Origin: Spirochaetales bacterium
Lineage (GTDB): Bacteria; Spirochaetota; Spirochaetia; DSM-2461
NCBI GenBank assembly: GCA_028533045.1
Contig: JAQQAP010000016.1
Coordinates: 1-64,000 of the forward strand
Length of the DNA stretch: 64,000 nucleotides
Direction of reading: 5' to 3'
Positions 48,346-57,100 of the stretch are shown here, one piece after another; the first letter of the stretch is position 1; each line of letters opens with the position of its first letter. The translations under genes and the position numbers were made by a program. The notes beneath the pieces are model-generated. The model did not search any database. It had not been told where the DNA came from and saw nothing but the letters and a program-made list of their open reading frames with translations.

Positions 48346-48779
48346 AGAAAGTTGTTCTGGTTTATCTTGTTTGTTTGGCTCCTTTTACCATCCTTTGGGG
48401 AGAAGAATATATTCTCCAGGTTCAGGTAAATACCCTGGATGGGGAAGGAACTCCCGTATGGAGTAACCAAATGGAGCGGCCCATGGGACTGGATGAAAGT
48501 GAATCGTTCCTTTTTAATGCGTCAAACGGGTCCTTAACGGTGACATTTTCCCTTCATGCTGTGGGAGAGGAAGAGCTTCTTCTGGTGGCGGGAAGCAGCT
48601 TTTGTCTCGATGAGAGCGATGAGTCTCGGGGCGTCTCGGCCAACCTAAAATCAATCTCCTTGAAAAAAGGAGAAAAAGTTGTATACTATCCCCTCGGAAA
48701 GAACGATGATAAGGACGAAGGGGGGACTCTCTTTTCCATGGAGCTGACAGTGTTTCCGGAGGAAAAGGGTAATATCTAA
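48342..48779 (+). CDS. exported protein of the ECF cluster, unknown function
   Basis: A 145-residue protein with a signal peptide (MKKVVLVYLVCLAPFTILWGEE). The mature part looks like an all-beta domain (YILQVQVNTLDG, SLTVTFSLHAVGEEELLLVAGSSF, VVYYPLGKNDDKDEGG, LFSMELTVFPEE). It starts at a GTG that overlaps the anti-sigma stop and has GAGGAGG upstream. No family was recognised. The tight coupling suggests a periplasmic partner in signal sensing. Confidence 0.75.
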   Translation: MKKVVLVYLVCLAPFTILWGEEYILQVQVNTLDGEGTPVWSNQMERPMGLDESESFLFNASNGSLTVTFSLHAVGEEELLLVAGSSFCLDESDESRGVSANLKSISLKKGEKVVYYPLGKNDDKDEGGTLFSMELTVFPEEKGNI

Positions 48780-48782
48780 TAT

Positions 48783-50414
48783 ATGCCCAGAAGAAATCTT
48801 ATAATATTGACTCTGTTTCTGCTACTTTCCGTAGTAGCATTTTTACTATTCACCCTCATGGACAGAAGGCCGCCCCGGCTTGAAGAAGTAAGCCGACTGC
48901 TTTCTGAACCGGGAGAGCGGATTCAAATTACGGGCCGCCGTTTTGGGGAGGACCGGGCCCTTTCGGAAGTCTATTTTGACGACCGTCAGCTTAACCTCTC
49001 CCATGTGGAGTCCTGGAGCGATGACACGGTAACCATTCTTGTTCCGCCCTTTAGCAATTCAGCCTTGATTACGGTGGAAACGGAGCATGGCCGGAGTAAT
49101 CCTCTCGTTCTTTACAATCAAAACGACTTCCCCAGTTTTTCCCTAGAACCGTTCCTGCCCGAACTGCCCTATATCGAATTTATCGATCCCAGTGAGGGAG
49201 GCGCGGGAACTCTTATTACCATCGAAGGTTCCAACTTCGGCGATAATCGCCGTTCCAGCTCTCTCCTCATAAATGGGAAAAAGGATAACCGGCTCGCTTT
49301 TTTTGATACCCCCCGGGAAAATGATTTTATCACTCTTGATTCTGAGGATTATGTCAGCTGGAATATGAATAGAATCTCTTTTTATGTACCGGAAGGAGTG
49401 GAATCGGGCTTTCTCTATATTAAAACGGACCGGGGTTACAGCAACCCCATCTATTTTGACGTTACCGAACAGGGGGCGAATACGATTCTGGGAGAATCGG
49501 TCCGCTACCAATTCGGCCAGTCCGTTGAGATAGACCGGATAGGTGCCCGGGAGAGTAACAGCCTCTTCCTGTGGCTCTCTCTTCCTGCTTCAGGGGCCCA
49601 ACAGAGTCATATTTCCCTTATTGCCGAATCGAATGAACCCTTTCTTTCACGGGGCGATTCAACTCTCTATCGCTTTGACAATATTCATTCGGGAGACAGT
49701 TTTTCCCTGGATCGCCAATTTACCGTCACCCTTCAGGACAGGAAGCTTGTGGTTCAGGCTGATTTGATCCCTCTTGGCTATGATGAGGGACGTACACTCT
49801 ATAAAAACTATACCGCAGAGACAGAGGACTATCCCCTGTCCAACCGGACCCTGGCCGGCCGGGCTGCCTATGCCGCCGGAGGGTATAGGAACCCCTATAG
49901 CAAGGCTCTTTCCATTTACGAATTTCTTCTGGCCCGGATTAGCTGGCAGGAAGAGGCCGTTGCCGGTTCTCCCTTAGCCGTTATTGACGGGAGAAAAGGG
50001 AACAGTGCCGATTACGCCCGGGCCTTAACCGCTCTCTACCGTTCCCAGGGACTTCCCGCCCGCGAGGTGAGCGGCATTCTTATAGATGATGAAGGGGTGG
50101 TTCAAAATCACCGTTGGGTTGAAGTTTATCTGGAGCGGGTGGGGTGGTTTCCCGTTGATCCCGCTCTAGCCGATGGGGCTTTAAGCCTGGAAGGTTATGG
50201 GAAAGACTATTTTTGGGGAGGGGTGACCAACCGCCATTTGGCCTTTTCCCGGGGAGAAGTGGAGTGCGGTGTTATCGATGACAGGGCTGTTTCCGTTAAA
50301 TGGGAGAATATTTATTCCAATCAGTCTGTCCATGAGGAGAGAGTGGGGAATATTGCCTATTATAGAAGTCGTTGGCACCTTCCCGAACTCATTCATTGGG
50401 CTGTGGAAGGGTAA
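48783..50414 (+). CDS. membrane-anchored IPT/TIG and transglutaminase-like protein lacking the catalytic Cys
   Basis: A 543-residue protein. Residues 6-26 form a membrane anchor; about 30-110 and 130-225 are two IPT/TIG immunoglobulin-like domains (RIQITGRRFG, TLITIEGSNFGDN); about 365-465 is a transglutaminase-like domain. In the latter the usual RxGxCxDFA motif reads RKGNSADYA, so the nucleophilic Cys is Ser-408, while His-443 (NHRWVEV) and Asp-459 (FPVDPA) are kept. It is probably a non-catalytic fold or a serine variant. It follows the previous gene after 3 nt and completes the ECF cluster. Confidence 0.82.
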   Translation: MPRRNLIILTLFLLLSVVAFLLFTLMDRRPPRLEEVSRLLSEPGERIQITGRRFGEDRALSEVYFDDRQLNLSHVESWSDDTVTILVPPFSNSALITVETEHGRSNPLVLYNQNDFPSFSLEPFLPELPYIEFIDPSEGGAGTLITIEGSNFGDNRRSSSLLINGKKDNRLAFFDTPRENDFITLDSEDYVSWNMNRISFYVPEGVESGFLYIKTDRGYSNPIYFDVTEQGANTILGESVRYQFGQSVEIDRIGARESNSLFLWLSLPASGAQQSHISLIAESNEPFLSRGDSTLYRFDNIHSGDSFSLDRQFTVTLQDRKLVVQADLIPLGYDEGRTLYKNYTAETEDYPLSNRTLAGRAAYAAGGYRNPYSKALSIYEFLLARISWQEEAVAGSPLAVIDGRKGNSADYARALTALYRSQGLPAREVSGILIDDEGVVQNHRWVEVYLERVGWFPVDPALADGALSLEGYGKDYFWGGVTNRHLAFSRGEVECGVIDDRAVSVKWENIYSNQSVHEERVGNIAYYRSRWHLPELIHWAVEG

Positions 50415-50490
50415 GAAAAAAAATCTTACAATTGACAGAGCCCTTTTTGATCAAATATAATAGTTTTTATAGAACTAGAGGAGTAACAGC

Positions 50491-51696
50491 TTGCAGCTCA
50501 TGAAATTCAACAAGGGTGCTTACATCGTTGTTGAAGGAAAAACGGCCGATAATCTTTTTATTCTCAGGTCGGGTACAGTCGAACTTCAACGTGATTTCTC
50601 TGTTAGCGAAGGTGAAAGCGAGCATGTCGTTATCAAACCGGGAGACCTTTTTGGTGTTGTTTCGGCCTTGGCGGAACATTTTCACATCGAATCGGCTGTG
50701 GCTGTGACCGATTGTGAAATCATTGCCATCAAAGCTTCCGAATATACTACCATCATACAGAAAAAGAGCGATGTGGCTCTCAAGATTATCAATGGTTTCT
50801 CCGAGCGCCTTAGGGACCTGGATGAAGCCCTGACAAGAATCACCTTTAAAAAAACCGCCGAAATTGATAAGTATCATCTTATAAATGTGGCCGATTATTA
50901 CGCTAAGCAGAATAAATATAACCAGGCTTATTACGCCTATTATCGTTATCTTAAGACTTGCCCCGAAGGTGAGGGAGTAGGACACGCCAAAGAGGCCATG
51001 GCCAAGATTAAACCCTACCAAAAAGCGGTTCACCTAGAGACGAAGCAGGACGATTTCGTTCGGGTCTACCCGGATAACACCATGATATTCAGTGAAGGAG
51101 AAGAGGGGTCCGAGCTTTTTATCATTCAGACGGGAAGTGTGAAAATCACCAAGATCGTAAACGATAACGAAGTACTTCTGGCCACTCTTAAGCCCGGGGA
51201 TATTTTTGGGGAAATGGCCCTTTTGAATAATGAGCCCCGCAGCGCCTCTGCCATCGCTGGCGGTGATACAAAGATGATGACCGTTAACAAGCGGAACTTT
51301 GTAAAAATGGTTCAGCAGGAACCTAAGATGACCACACGGCTGACCACACTTTTAGCCGAGAGAATCTGGGCGCTCTATAAACAGTTGGCTAATGCGATGA
51401 TAGAGGACCCCACGGCAAAAATGACCGATGCTCTTCTGATCGAACTGGAAAAGAGTCGTGTTCCCTTCGGCTCAAAGATAAGTCATACCTTTTCCCAGGG
51501 GCCGGAGGATATTATTAAGATGGCAGGCTTGCAGAATGCCGAGGGGCGTCCGGCCTTGGAAAAGCTTATGAGTGAATGTAAATTGAGCATTATGGAAAAT
51601 CGTATCTTCGCAGAGGATGTGAGAGAAATCAAAAAGAGTGCCGATTACTACCGAAAAATGGCTCTTCTTAAGAAACAGCGGGAAGCCCGCCGTTAA
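50491..51696 (+). CDS. protein with two cyclic-nucleotide-binding domains
   Basis: A 401-residue cytoplasmic protein with two CNB (cAMP-type) domains at about residues 1-110 (GAYIVVEGKTADNLFILRSGTVEL, GDLFGVVSALAE) and 185-300 (NTMIFSEGEEGSELFIIQTGSVKI, GDIFGEMALLNNEPRSASAIA). The second keeps the phosphate-cassette sequence GEMALLNNEPRSAS with Glu and Arg; the first is degenerate. A helical/TPR-like linker (YHLINVADYYAKQNKYNQAYYAYYRYL) lies between. The C-terminal part has a winged-helix-like look (KISHTFSQGPEDIIKMAG). The start is a TTG with GAGGAG 7 nt upstream; a later ATG (50500) is further from it. Confidence 0.85.
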   Translation: MQLMKFNKGAYIVVEGKTADNLFILRSGTVELQRDFSVSEGESEHVVIKPGDLFGVVSALAEHFHIESAVAVTDCEIIAIKASEYTTIIQKKSDVALKIINGFSERLRDLDEALTRITFKKTAEIDKYHLINVADYYAKQNKYNQAYYAYYRYLKTCPEGEGVGHAKEAMAKIKPYQKAVHLETKQDDFVRVYPDNTMIFSEGEEGSELFIIQTGSVKITKIVNDNEVLLATLKPGDIFGEMALLNNEPRSASAIAGGDTKMMTVNKRNFVKMVQQEPKMTTRLTTLLAERIWALYKQLANAMIEDPTAKMTDALLIELEKSRVPFGSKISHTFSQGPEDIIKMAGLQNAEGRPALEKLMSECKLSIMENRIFAEDVREIKKSADYYRKMALLKKQREARR

Positions 51697-51703
51697 GGCA
51701 TTT

Positions 51704-52336
51704 CTAAAAGAGGGGAAACACCGAGGCGGAACCCAGCATGGAAAGGCTTAGTCCGGCCGGTTCATTGATAACTTTAAACCAGCATTGAAAGAGATCTTCC
51801 GAAACAAGGGGAGAGAGAAGTATTCCCCTCGTACTTAATTGATTAATTAAGAGAGTGGGTACTTTTTCTCCCGGTGTAAGATTGAGAATAAAGTCAAAGG
51901 GAGCCATGCCTATCCATCCGTTCAGGTTGGAGTTATCTTTCTTGAGAGAGTAGGCGGCAGAGGCTTCCGCTCCCGGATCAATAAGATAAACCTCCATTCC
52001 CGAACGGGAAAGGGCTGTAGCGCAGTAAGACGCTTCTTCACCAATAATCAATACTCTGTGGTCCTCTTCCAGCCCCCCCTCACTCAGGAGATTGATCAAG
52101 GTTACCGGGGAAAGGGCCGCAACACCTTTTCTAAGGGGAATATCTATGGAATTATCGTTCATGTTCTCGTAACGTGAGGAGAGGAAGGGCCCGCGGTCGG
52201 TGGCTGCAAATCCCTGTACAAGAAAATTATCCTCCTCCTGTCCTGTTAATTCTACTAGTTGGATAATCAGGTCTCTATCCTGTCCCCAAAGGGGAAGAGA
52301 AAGTAGAATAAGCAGCAGGAAGTACAGTCGTCTCAT
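51704..52336 (-). CDS. exported protein with degenerate PCMT-like methyltransferase fold
   Basis: A 210-residue protein with a signal peptide (MRRLYFLLLILLSLPLWGQ). The rest resembles protein-L-isoaspartate methyltransferases (SSRYENMNDNSIDIPLRKGVAALSPVTLINLLSEGG..HRVLIIGEEASYCATALSRSGMEVYLID), but the SAM-binding glycine motif is reduced (IIGEEAS rather than GxGxG). It is therefore probably a periplasmic pseudoenzyme or a divergent family member. The gene begins 4 nt behind the nitrilase stop, so the two are co-transcribed. Confidence 0.6.
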   Translation of the reverse strand: MRRLYFLLLILLSLPLWGQDRDLIIQLVELTGQEEDNFLVQGFAATDRGPFLSSRYENMNDNSIDIPLRKGVAALSPVTLINLLSEGGLEEDHRVLIIGEEASYCATALSRSGMEVYLIDPGAEASAAYSLKKDNSNLNGWIGMAPFDFILNLTPGEKVPTLLINQLSTRGILLSPLVSEDLFQCWFKVINEPAGLSLSMLGSASVFPLF

Positions 52337-52339
52337 CAA

Positions 52340-53191
52340 TTATTCCAGTGTAAAAAGAAAGGCGTCTTCCCCGTCGTAACGGGACGTGGCCTGGATTTGA
52401 GCATTATCGTCTCTTAGAGAAGAGTAACCTTCAAAGACATAACCCCCTATAGAACCGGTGAGCGATACGGTCAGGCCTAAATCAGCCTCACTGTCGGGGA
52501 GGCGGGAGGGGAGGGCCCCGGCGTAGTACTCCTCCGTATAGGGAAGCTCGTTGGCTTTGATATCTATCCAAAGGTCTACGGGAGGGACAATGGATTCCCA
52601 GTCGTCATGATAGGTGTCCCGGCAGATGGTAAGAAAGAAGGTTTTTCCCTTGATGGTAAAGGGTTCGGCATTTTCGATATCACCCCGGTCCAAACCAATG
52701 GCGTTAATCTCTATGTCGCCCAGAAAAACCTTGTCCTGGTGATGAAATAGGGCTCCTTCCGGGCCGTAGATCAGGGCTCTGTTATAGATTTTGTCCCCCA
52801 CTGCGGCGTAATAGGTACCGGCCAGAATATATTTGTTGTATTTTTTGGCCAGGGCTCCCCACTCTTTGTCCAGAAAGGCTTTGACTTCCGGGGCTGTCCG
52901 GCTAATTTCATCGCGGCTGAGGCTATTTATGAAGAGGTATCCCGCATAAACCGAGGTATATTCGGGGAAAATGATAAAGTCCGCCTCTTCAAGGGCTATG
53001 ATTTTATTCTCCACCGCTTCCCTAAAGGCCTGGCCCGAAGAGTAGACCAGGGGGGATACTTCGAATTGTACCGCTCCAATGACAAGAGGGTCTTCTGTAA
53101 AATCGGAATTGGCCAGAGAGAAAAGGGATGCCCCTCCAAGAATAATAAGTGTTGTTAAAATCAGGACTTTCATTCGTTTGAATCTAAACAT
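52340..53191 (-). CDS. exported nitrilase-superfamily carbon-nitrogen hydrolase
   Basis: A 283-residue nitrilase-fold amidohydrolase. The catalytic triad Glu-77 (FPEYTS), Lys-154 (HQDKVFLGD) and Cys-190 (LTICRDTYHDDW) is complete. An N-terminal hydrophobic signal (MKVLILTTLIILGGASLFSLANS) places it in the periplasm or on the membrane, unlike most members, which are cytoplasmic. The substrate is unknown; acyl transfer to a lipoprotein is unlikely because only one membrane segment is present. The start codon choice (53191 or 53173) is not settled. Confidence 0.82.
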   Translation of the reverse strand: MFRFKRMKVLILTTLIILGGASLFSLANSDFTEDPLVIGAVQFEVSPLVYSSGQAFREAVENKIIALEEADFIIFPEYTSVYAGYLFINSLSRDEISRTAPEVKAFLDKEWGALAKKYNKYILAGTYYAAVGDKIYNRALIYGPEGALFHHQDKVFLGDIEINAIGLDRGDIENAEPFTIKGKTFFLTICRDTYHDDWESIVPPVDLWIDIKANELPYTEEYYAGALPSRLPDSEADLGLTVSLTGSIGGYVFEGYSSLRDDNAQIQATSRYDGEDAFLFTLE

Positions 53192-53326
53192 TGTTAAGCA
53201 TTCTAGGGGATTCTACCCTTGCTTTCAAGTCTCTCTGTGGCAAGGGGTATTACAAAACTGTAACTTCACAAGAAATTTAATCTTTGCTATTCTGAAAACC
53301 ATATTTTCCAGCATCAAGAGGTTTAC

Positions 53327-54310
53327 ATGGAACGATTAAGCGATGCCGAATTAGCCCGTCACAGTGAGGTACTGGGGCGCATAAAGGCGGAGATGGAGAA
53401 GGTCATTATTGGTCAGGAGACTTTGATCGACCGTCTGCTTATCTCTCTGGTTTGTAATCAGCATGTTCTAATAGAAGGGGTTCCCGGTCTGGCCAAGACC
53501 CTTACGGTGAATACCCTTGCCGGTGTTATCTCCGGGGATTTCAAAAGGGTTCAGTTTACTCCGGACCTTCTCCCGGCGGACCTTCTGGGTACTCTGATTT
53601 TCAATCCCAGAGAAGGGGACTTTACCACAAAGAAAGGTCCCCTTTTTGCCAACATCATCCTGGCCGACGAAATTAACCGGGCCCCCGCCAAAGTGCAGAG
53701 TGCCCTTTTGGAAGCCATGCAGGAGCGGCAGATTACCATTGGGGACAGTACTTTCCCCCTGCCCGATCCCTTCATGGTTATGGCCACCCAGAACCCTATT
53801 GAACAGGAAGGAACCTATCCTCTGCCCGAAGCTCAGGTAGACCGATTTATGATGAAGGTTAAAATCGGTTATCCCGGGAAAGCGGAAGAGTTGGCCATTC
53901 TCAGGGCTCAGGGGAAAAACAGAGTGAATAACGCCGTGGAATCGGTGGTTAAGACAGAAGATATTTTGAGCCTCCGCGAAGCTCTGGACAGGGTTTATCT
54001 GGACAGCCGGGTGGAAGAGTATATTGTGGATTTGGTACAGGCCACTCGCGATCCCGCCGCCTATGGGATGGGGGATATGGCTGATTTAATCCGATGCGGC
54101 GCCTCTCCCCGAGCGGCTATCTATTTGACTTTGGCAGCCCGCGGTTACGCCCTGATTAACGGCCGGTCCTATGTGACTCCCCAGGATATCAAGTCTATCG
54201 GGATGGATGTACTGCGCCACCGTGTTATTATCAGTTACGAGGCGGAAGCGGAAGAGAAAAGCTCAGAAGAGATTGTGGCCGCCCTTTTTGACCATCTAGA
54301 GGTTCCCTAA
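53327..54310 (+). CDS. MoxR-family AAA+ ATPase
   Basis: A 327-residue AAA+ ATPase of the MoxR branch, a chaperone-like ATPase that matures von Willebrand factor A proteins. Walker A: EGVPGLAKTLTVN; Walker B: NIILADEINRAPAKVQSALLEAMQE; sensor 1: VMATQNPIEQEGTYPLPEAQVDRFMM; C-terminal helical lid: CGASPRAAIYLTLAARGYALINGRSYVTPQDI. It heads the Bat operon. Ribosome site AAGAGG. The ATG overlaps a very short gap of 11 nt to the DUF58 gene. Confidence 0.94.
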   Translation: MERLSDAELARHSEVLGRIKAEMEKVIIGQETLIDRLLISLVCNQHVLIEGVPGLAKTLTVNTLAGVISGDFKRVQFTPDLLPADLLGTLIFNPREGDFTTKKGPLFANIILADEINRAPAKVQSALLEAMQERQITIGDSTFPLPDPFMVMATQNPIEQEGTYPLPEAQVDRFMMKVKIGYPGKAEELAILRAQGKNRVNNAVESVVKTEDILSLREALDRVYLDSRVEEYIVDLVQATRDPAAYGMGDMADLIRCGASPRAAIYLTLAARGYALINGRSYVTPQDIKSIGMDVLRHRVIISYEAEAEEKSSEEIVAALFDHLEVP

Positions 54311-54321
54311 GGGAGTCGGAA

Positions 54322-55197
54322 ATGGATAGAGAGCTGCTAAAAAAACTCCGGCGCATCGAGATCGTCACGGGGAGGCGGGTAAATTCCACCTTTGCCGGTG
54401 AGTATCAGAGTGCTTTTAAGGGTAAGGGTATGGAGTTCGAAGAGGTCCGCCTTTACCAGCCGGGAGACGATATCCGCGATATAGACTGGAATGTTACCGC
54501 CCGTTCCGGCGAACCCCATATTAAACGATTCCGGGAAGAACGGGAGCTCACCGTTTTTCTTTTGGTCGACTTTTCCGAGTCGGGCCTGTTTGGTTCGGGG
54601 GAGAAGAGCAAGCGGGAGTGTGCTGCCGAACTGGCTGCGGTTCTCGCCTTTTCCGCCATTCGGAACAACGACCGGGTAGGGCTCATCGGCTATACGGACC
54701 GGGTGGAGCTTTTTGTTCCCGCCGCCAAGGGGGCTCGCCATGCCCTGCGGATTATCCGGGAAGTGCTGGGCCATGAACCGCAGGGAAAGGGAACCTCTCT
54801 GAACTGCGCCCTGGAGTATCTGGGAAAGGTTCAGCACAAAACGTCGGTGGTGTTCATGATCTCCGACTTCTATGACAGGGATTATGAGAAACGGCTCTCT
54901 CCCCTGGCTCTTAAACACGATATGACTGCTCTTATGCTAACGGACCGGCGGGAAAGGGAACTGCCCCGGGCCGGTTTGATCTCCCTGATTGAACGGGAAA
55001 CGGGACGGCGCCGCATTGTGGACAGCGGTTCGGAGAAGGTGCGCCGCCAGTGGGCCGCCAAGACCCGGGAGAGGTTGGACGAGCTAACCCGCACCATGGC
55101 CCGCCGGGGAATCCCCCTGGTAAATCTGGACAGCTCCGGAGACTGGGTCAAGGAACTGAGCCTCTACTTTTTAACTAAACAGACCGGAGGAGCCTAA
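54322..55197 (+). CDS. DUF58 protein of the Bat operon
   Basis: A 291-residue DUF58 protein with a vWA-like fold. Family markers: GEYQSAFKGKGMEFEEVRLYQPGDDIRDIDWNVTARSGEPHIKRFREERELTVFLLVDFSES (about 27-90), including the DIRDIDWN motif, and LIGYTDRVELFVPAAKG. DUF58 genes almost always lie beside moxR; together they are thought to act on membrane complexes. Its last base is the first base of the next start. Confidence 0.92.
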   Translation: MDRELLKKLRRIEIVTGRRVNSTFAGEYQSAFKGKGMEFEEVRLYQPGDDIRDIDWNVTARSGEPHIKRFREERELTVFLLVDFSESGLFGSGEKSKRECAAELAAVLAFSAIRNNDRVGLIGYTDRVELFVPAAKGARHALRIIREVLGHEPQGKGTSLNCALEYLGKVQHKTSVVFMISDFYDRDYEKRLSPLALKHDMTALMLTDRRERELPRAGLISLIERETGRRRIVDSGSEKVRRQWAAKTRERLDELTRTMARRGIPLVNLDSSGDWVKELSLYFLTKQTGGA

Positions 55198-56123
55198 TGA
55201 GGAAGATTCCTCTTTTTTTACTAATTATTGCTCTCTTTTCTTGCGGTGGGAAAGAAAATCCTTCCCTGAATCAGAAAATCCGCGGGGAAGGGGAGAGAAG
55301 CCTGATTTTAAAGGCCGGACCGGAAGAGGTCTGGGTGGGAGTCCCCTTTACTCTGGAACTGACCATGAAGGGGGAGAAAGAGGATGATGTTCTCTTTCCC
55401 AAGATAGGTCAGTCCTTTTTACCGGAAGGTCTTCTTCTTAGGGATTACCGGGCCGATGATAATCTTTTAATTCTTACGGTAAAGGCGGAAAAGGCCGGAG
55501 TCTACGCAATTCCGCCTTTAAACGTGCTTTTTGATAATGCTGCGGGCGGTGTGGAACTCCTTACCCGGCCCGTTGAATTTGAGGTTGTCTCTCTTATACA
55601 GGAAGGAGAGGAGCTTTCTCCTTTGGCCGGCTCCCGGCGAATCGGATTTCTCACTACCCTTCAGACTGTCATTGCCATCGCCGCCCTTTTGGTGGCGGGA
55701 CTTTTCCTTTTCTGGCTCCTCTATTGGCGAAAAAGGGTTAAAATCACTCCTCCCGAACCTATTTGGATTACTCTGGAACGGGGAAAAACCGAACTTTTAG
55801 CCGACGAAAACCTTATGGAAGGGGATCGGGGCGTTTTTTATGACCGGTCCGTCTCCCTTGTGAAGAAAGCCCTGGACGGCGTTTACGGAGAAAATACGGG
55901 AGAACGCACCCGGGAAGAGTTTATGGAAAGCCTTCTCCTTTCCTCCCGCTATGAGGCGGAGGTAAAGGCCTGGTTTGTGAAGTTTTTTGAGCGGGCCGAT
56001 ATGGTGCGTTTCGCCCGGTCCGAAGTCGCCCGGGATAGGGCATTGGCCGATTTGGATGAAACTGTTCGCTTTGTGAGCCGCGCCGCCGAAGAAGCCCAAA
56101 AAGAAGAGGAGGACAAATCGTGA
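55197..56123 (+). CDS. lipoprotein of the Bat operon with one membrane segment
   Basis: A 308-residue protein with a lipobox (ALFS|C, Cys-16). Residues 30-150 form a beta-sandwich-like periplasmic part (LILKAGPEEVWVGVPFTLELTMKGEK), similar in outline to the N-terminal BatD repeats. A membrane segment (LQTVIAIAALLVAGLFLFWLLYW, about 160-182) leads into a cytoplasmic helical tail. Genes of this kind (DUF4381-like) occupy the same place in other Bat operons. One-base overlap with DUF58 and 4-nt overlap with batA. Confidence 0.75.
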   Translation: MRKIPLFLLIIALFSCGGKENPSLNQKIRGEGERSLILKAGPEEVWVGVPFTLELTMKGEKEDDVLFPKIGQSFLPEGLLLRDYRADDNLLILTVKAEKAGVYAIPPLNVLFDNAAGGVELLTRPVEFEVVSLIQEGEELSPLAGSRRIGFLTTLQTVIAIAALLVAGLFLFWLLYWRKRVKITPPEPIWITLERGKTELLADENLMEGDRGVFYDRSVSLVKKALDGVYGENTGERTREEFMESLLLSSRYEAEVKAWFVKFFERADMVRFARSEVARDRALADLDETVRFVSRAAEEAQKEEEDKS

Positions 56124-57100
56124 CATTTCAATCGCCCCTGGCTTTTCTTTTTCTTCTTTTTATTCCCCTCCTTCTCTATATTCGCAAAATCAGTAGAGGC
56201 CGGGGGTACGCCTTTCCCTCCTTTGATGTGCTTTCCCGGGAGACAAAAACCCTCCGGGAGCGGCTCGTCTATCTTCCGGAGATTTTTTTGGCCCTGGCCT
56301 TTCTCTTTTTTGTTATTGCCCTGGCCCGGCCTCAAAAGGGATTCTCCCAGGTGCGCCAGGTGACTAACGGTATTGCTGTGGAAATCGTTATTGACCGGTC
56401 CAGTAGTATGAGTGCCCAGGTAAACAATAGCCAAAATCGTTTGGACGTGGTTAAGGAGCTCTTCAAGGATTTTGTAAAGGCCCGGCCCGACGACATGATA
56501 GGGCTCATCTCCTTTGCCCGCTACGCCGATACCAACGCCCCCCTTACCCTGGCACATAGCGTGCTGCCCCAGTTCATGGACGGGATAAACCTGGTTCAGG
56601 TAGAGTCGGAAGACGGTACGGCCATTGGGGATGCTTTGGCCCTTGCCGCCGCCCGTCTCCATACGGCAGAGGAGGAAGAGGGCTACGAAATAAAAAGCCG
56701 CGTTGTCGTCCTTCTGACGGACGGGGTGAATAATCAAGGACGGCGTACCCCGGAGGAAGCGGCCGAGCTGGCTGCCGAATGGGGCATTAAGGTGTATACC
56801 ATAGGTTTTAGCGAATCCAGCGTTATGGGACAAATTTTTGGAACAGGCCGATTCAATGTGGATGAGGCGGCTTTGGAAAGTATTGCCGAAAAGACTGGGG
56901 GAAGTTATTTCCGAGCTGGTGATGAAAAGAGTCTTGAAGAGGTCTTCCAGGAGATTAATAAGATGGAAACCACCGAAGTAGAGGCTTATACCTACCGTGA
57001 ATACAAGGAATTTTTTGTTCCCTTTGCCCTAGCCGGTTTCATTTGTCTTTTTGCTTACACCATTCTTTCGGCGACCCTCTTTAGGAGGCTGGAAATATGA
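56120..57100 (+). CDS. batA: BatA-type von Willebrand factor A protein
   Basis: A 326-residue membrane protein with two N-terminal hydrophobic segments (about 5-20 and 54-69), a vWA domain (about 85-285) and a C-terminal membrane helix (about 300-322). The MIDAS site DRSSS (Asp-92, Ser-94, Ser-96) and the TDG loop (LLTDGVNNQ) are intact. BatA and BatB interact with MoxR in the aerotolerance operon, which protects Bacteroides and spirochaetes from oxidative or envelope stress. Overlaps both neighbours by 4 nt. Confidence 0.92.
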   Translation: MTFQSPLAFLFLLFIPLLLYIRKISRGRGYAFPSFDVLSRETKTLRERLVYLPEIFLALAFLFFVIALARPQKGFSQVRQVTNGIAVEIVIDRSSSMSAQVNNSQNRLDVVKELFKDFVKARPDDMIGLISFARYADTNAPLTLAHSVLPQFMDGINLVQVESEDGTAIGDALALAAARLHTAEEEEGYEIKSRVVVLLTDGVNNQGRRTPEEAAELAAEWGIKVYTIGFSESSVMGQIFGTGRFNVDEAALESIAEKTGGSYFRAGDEKSLEEVFQEINKMETTEVEAYTYREYKEFFVPFALAGFICLFAYTILSATLFRRLEI

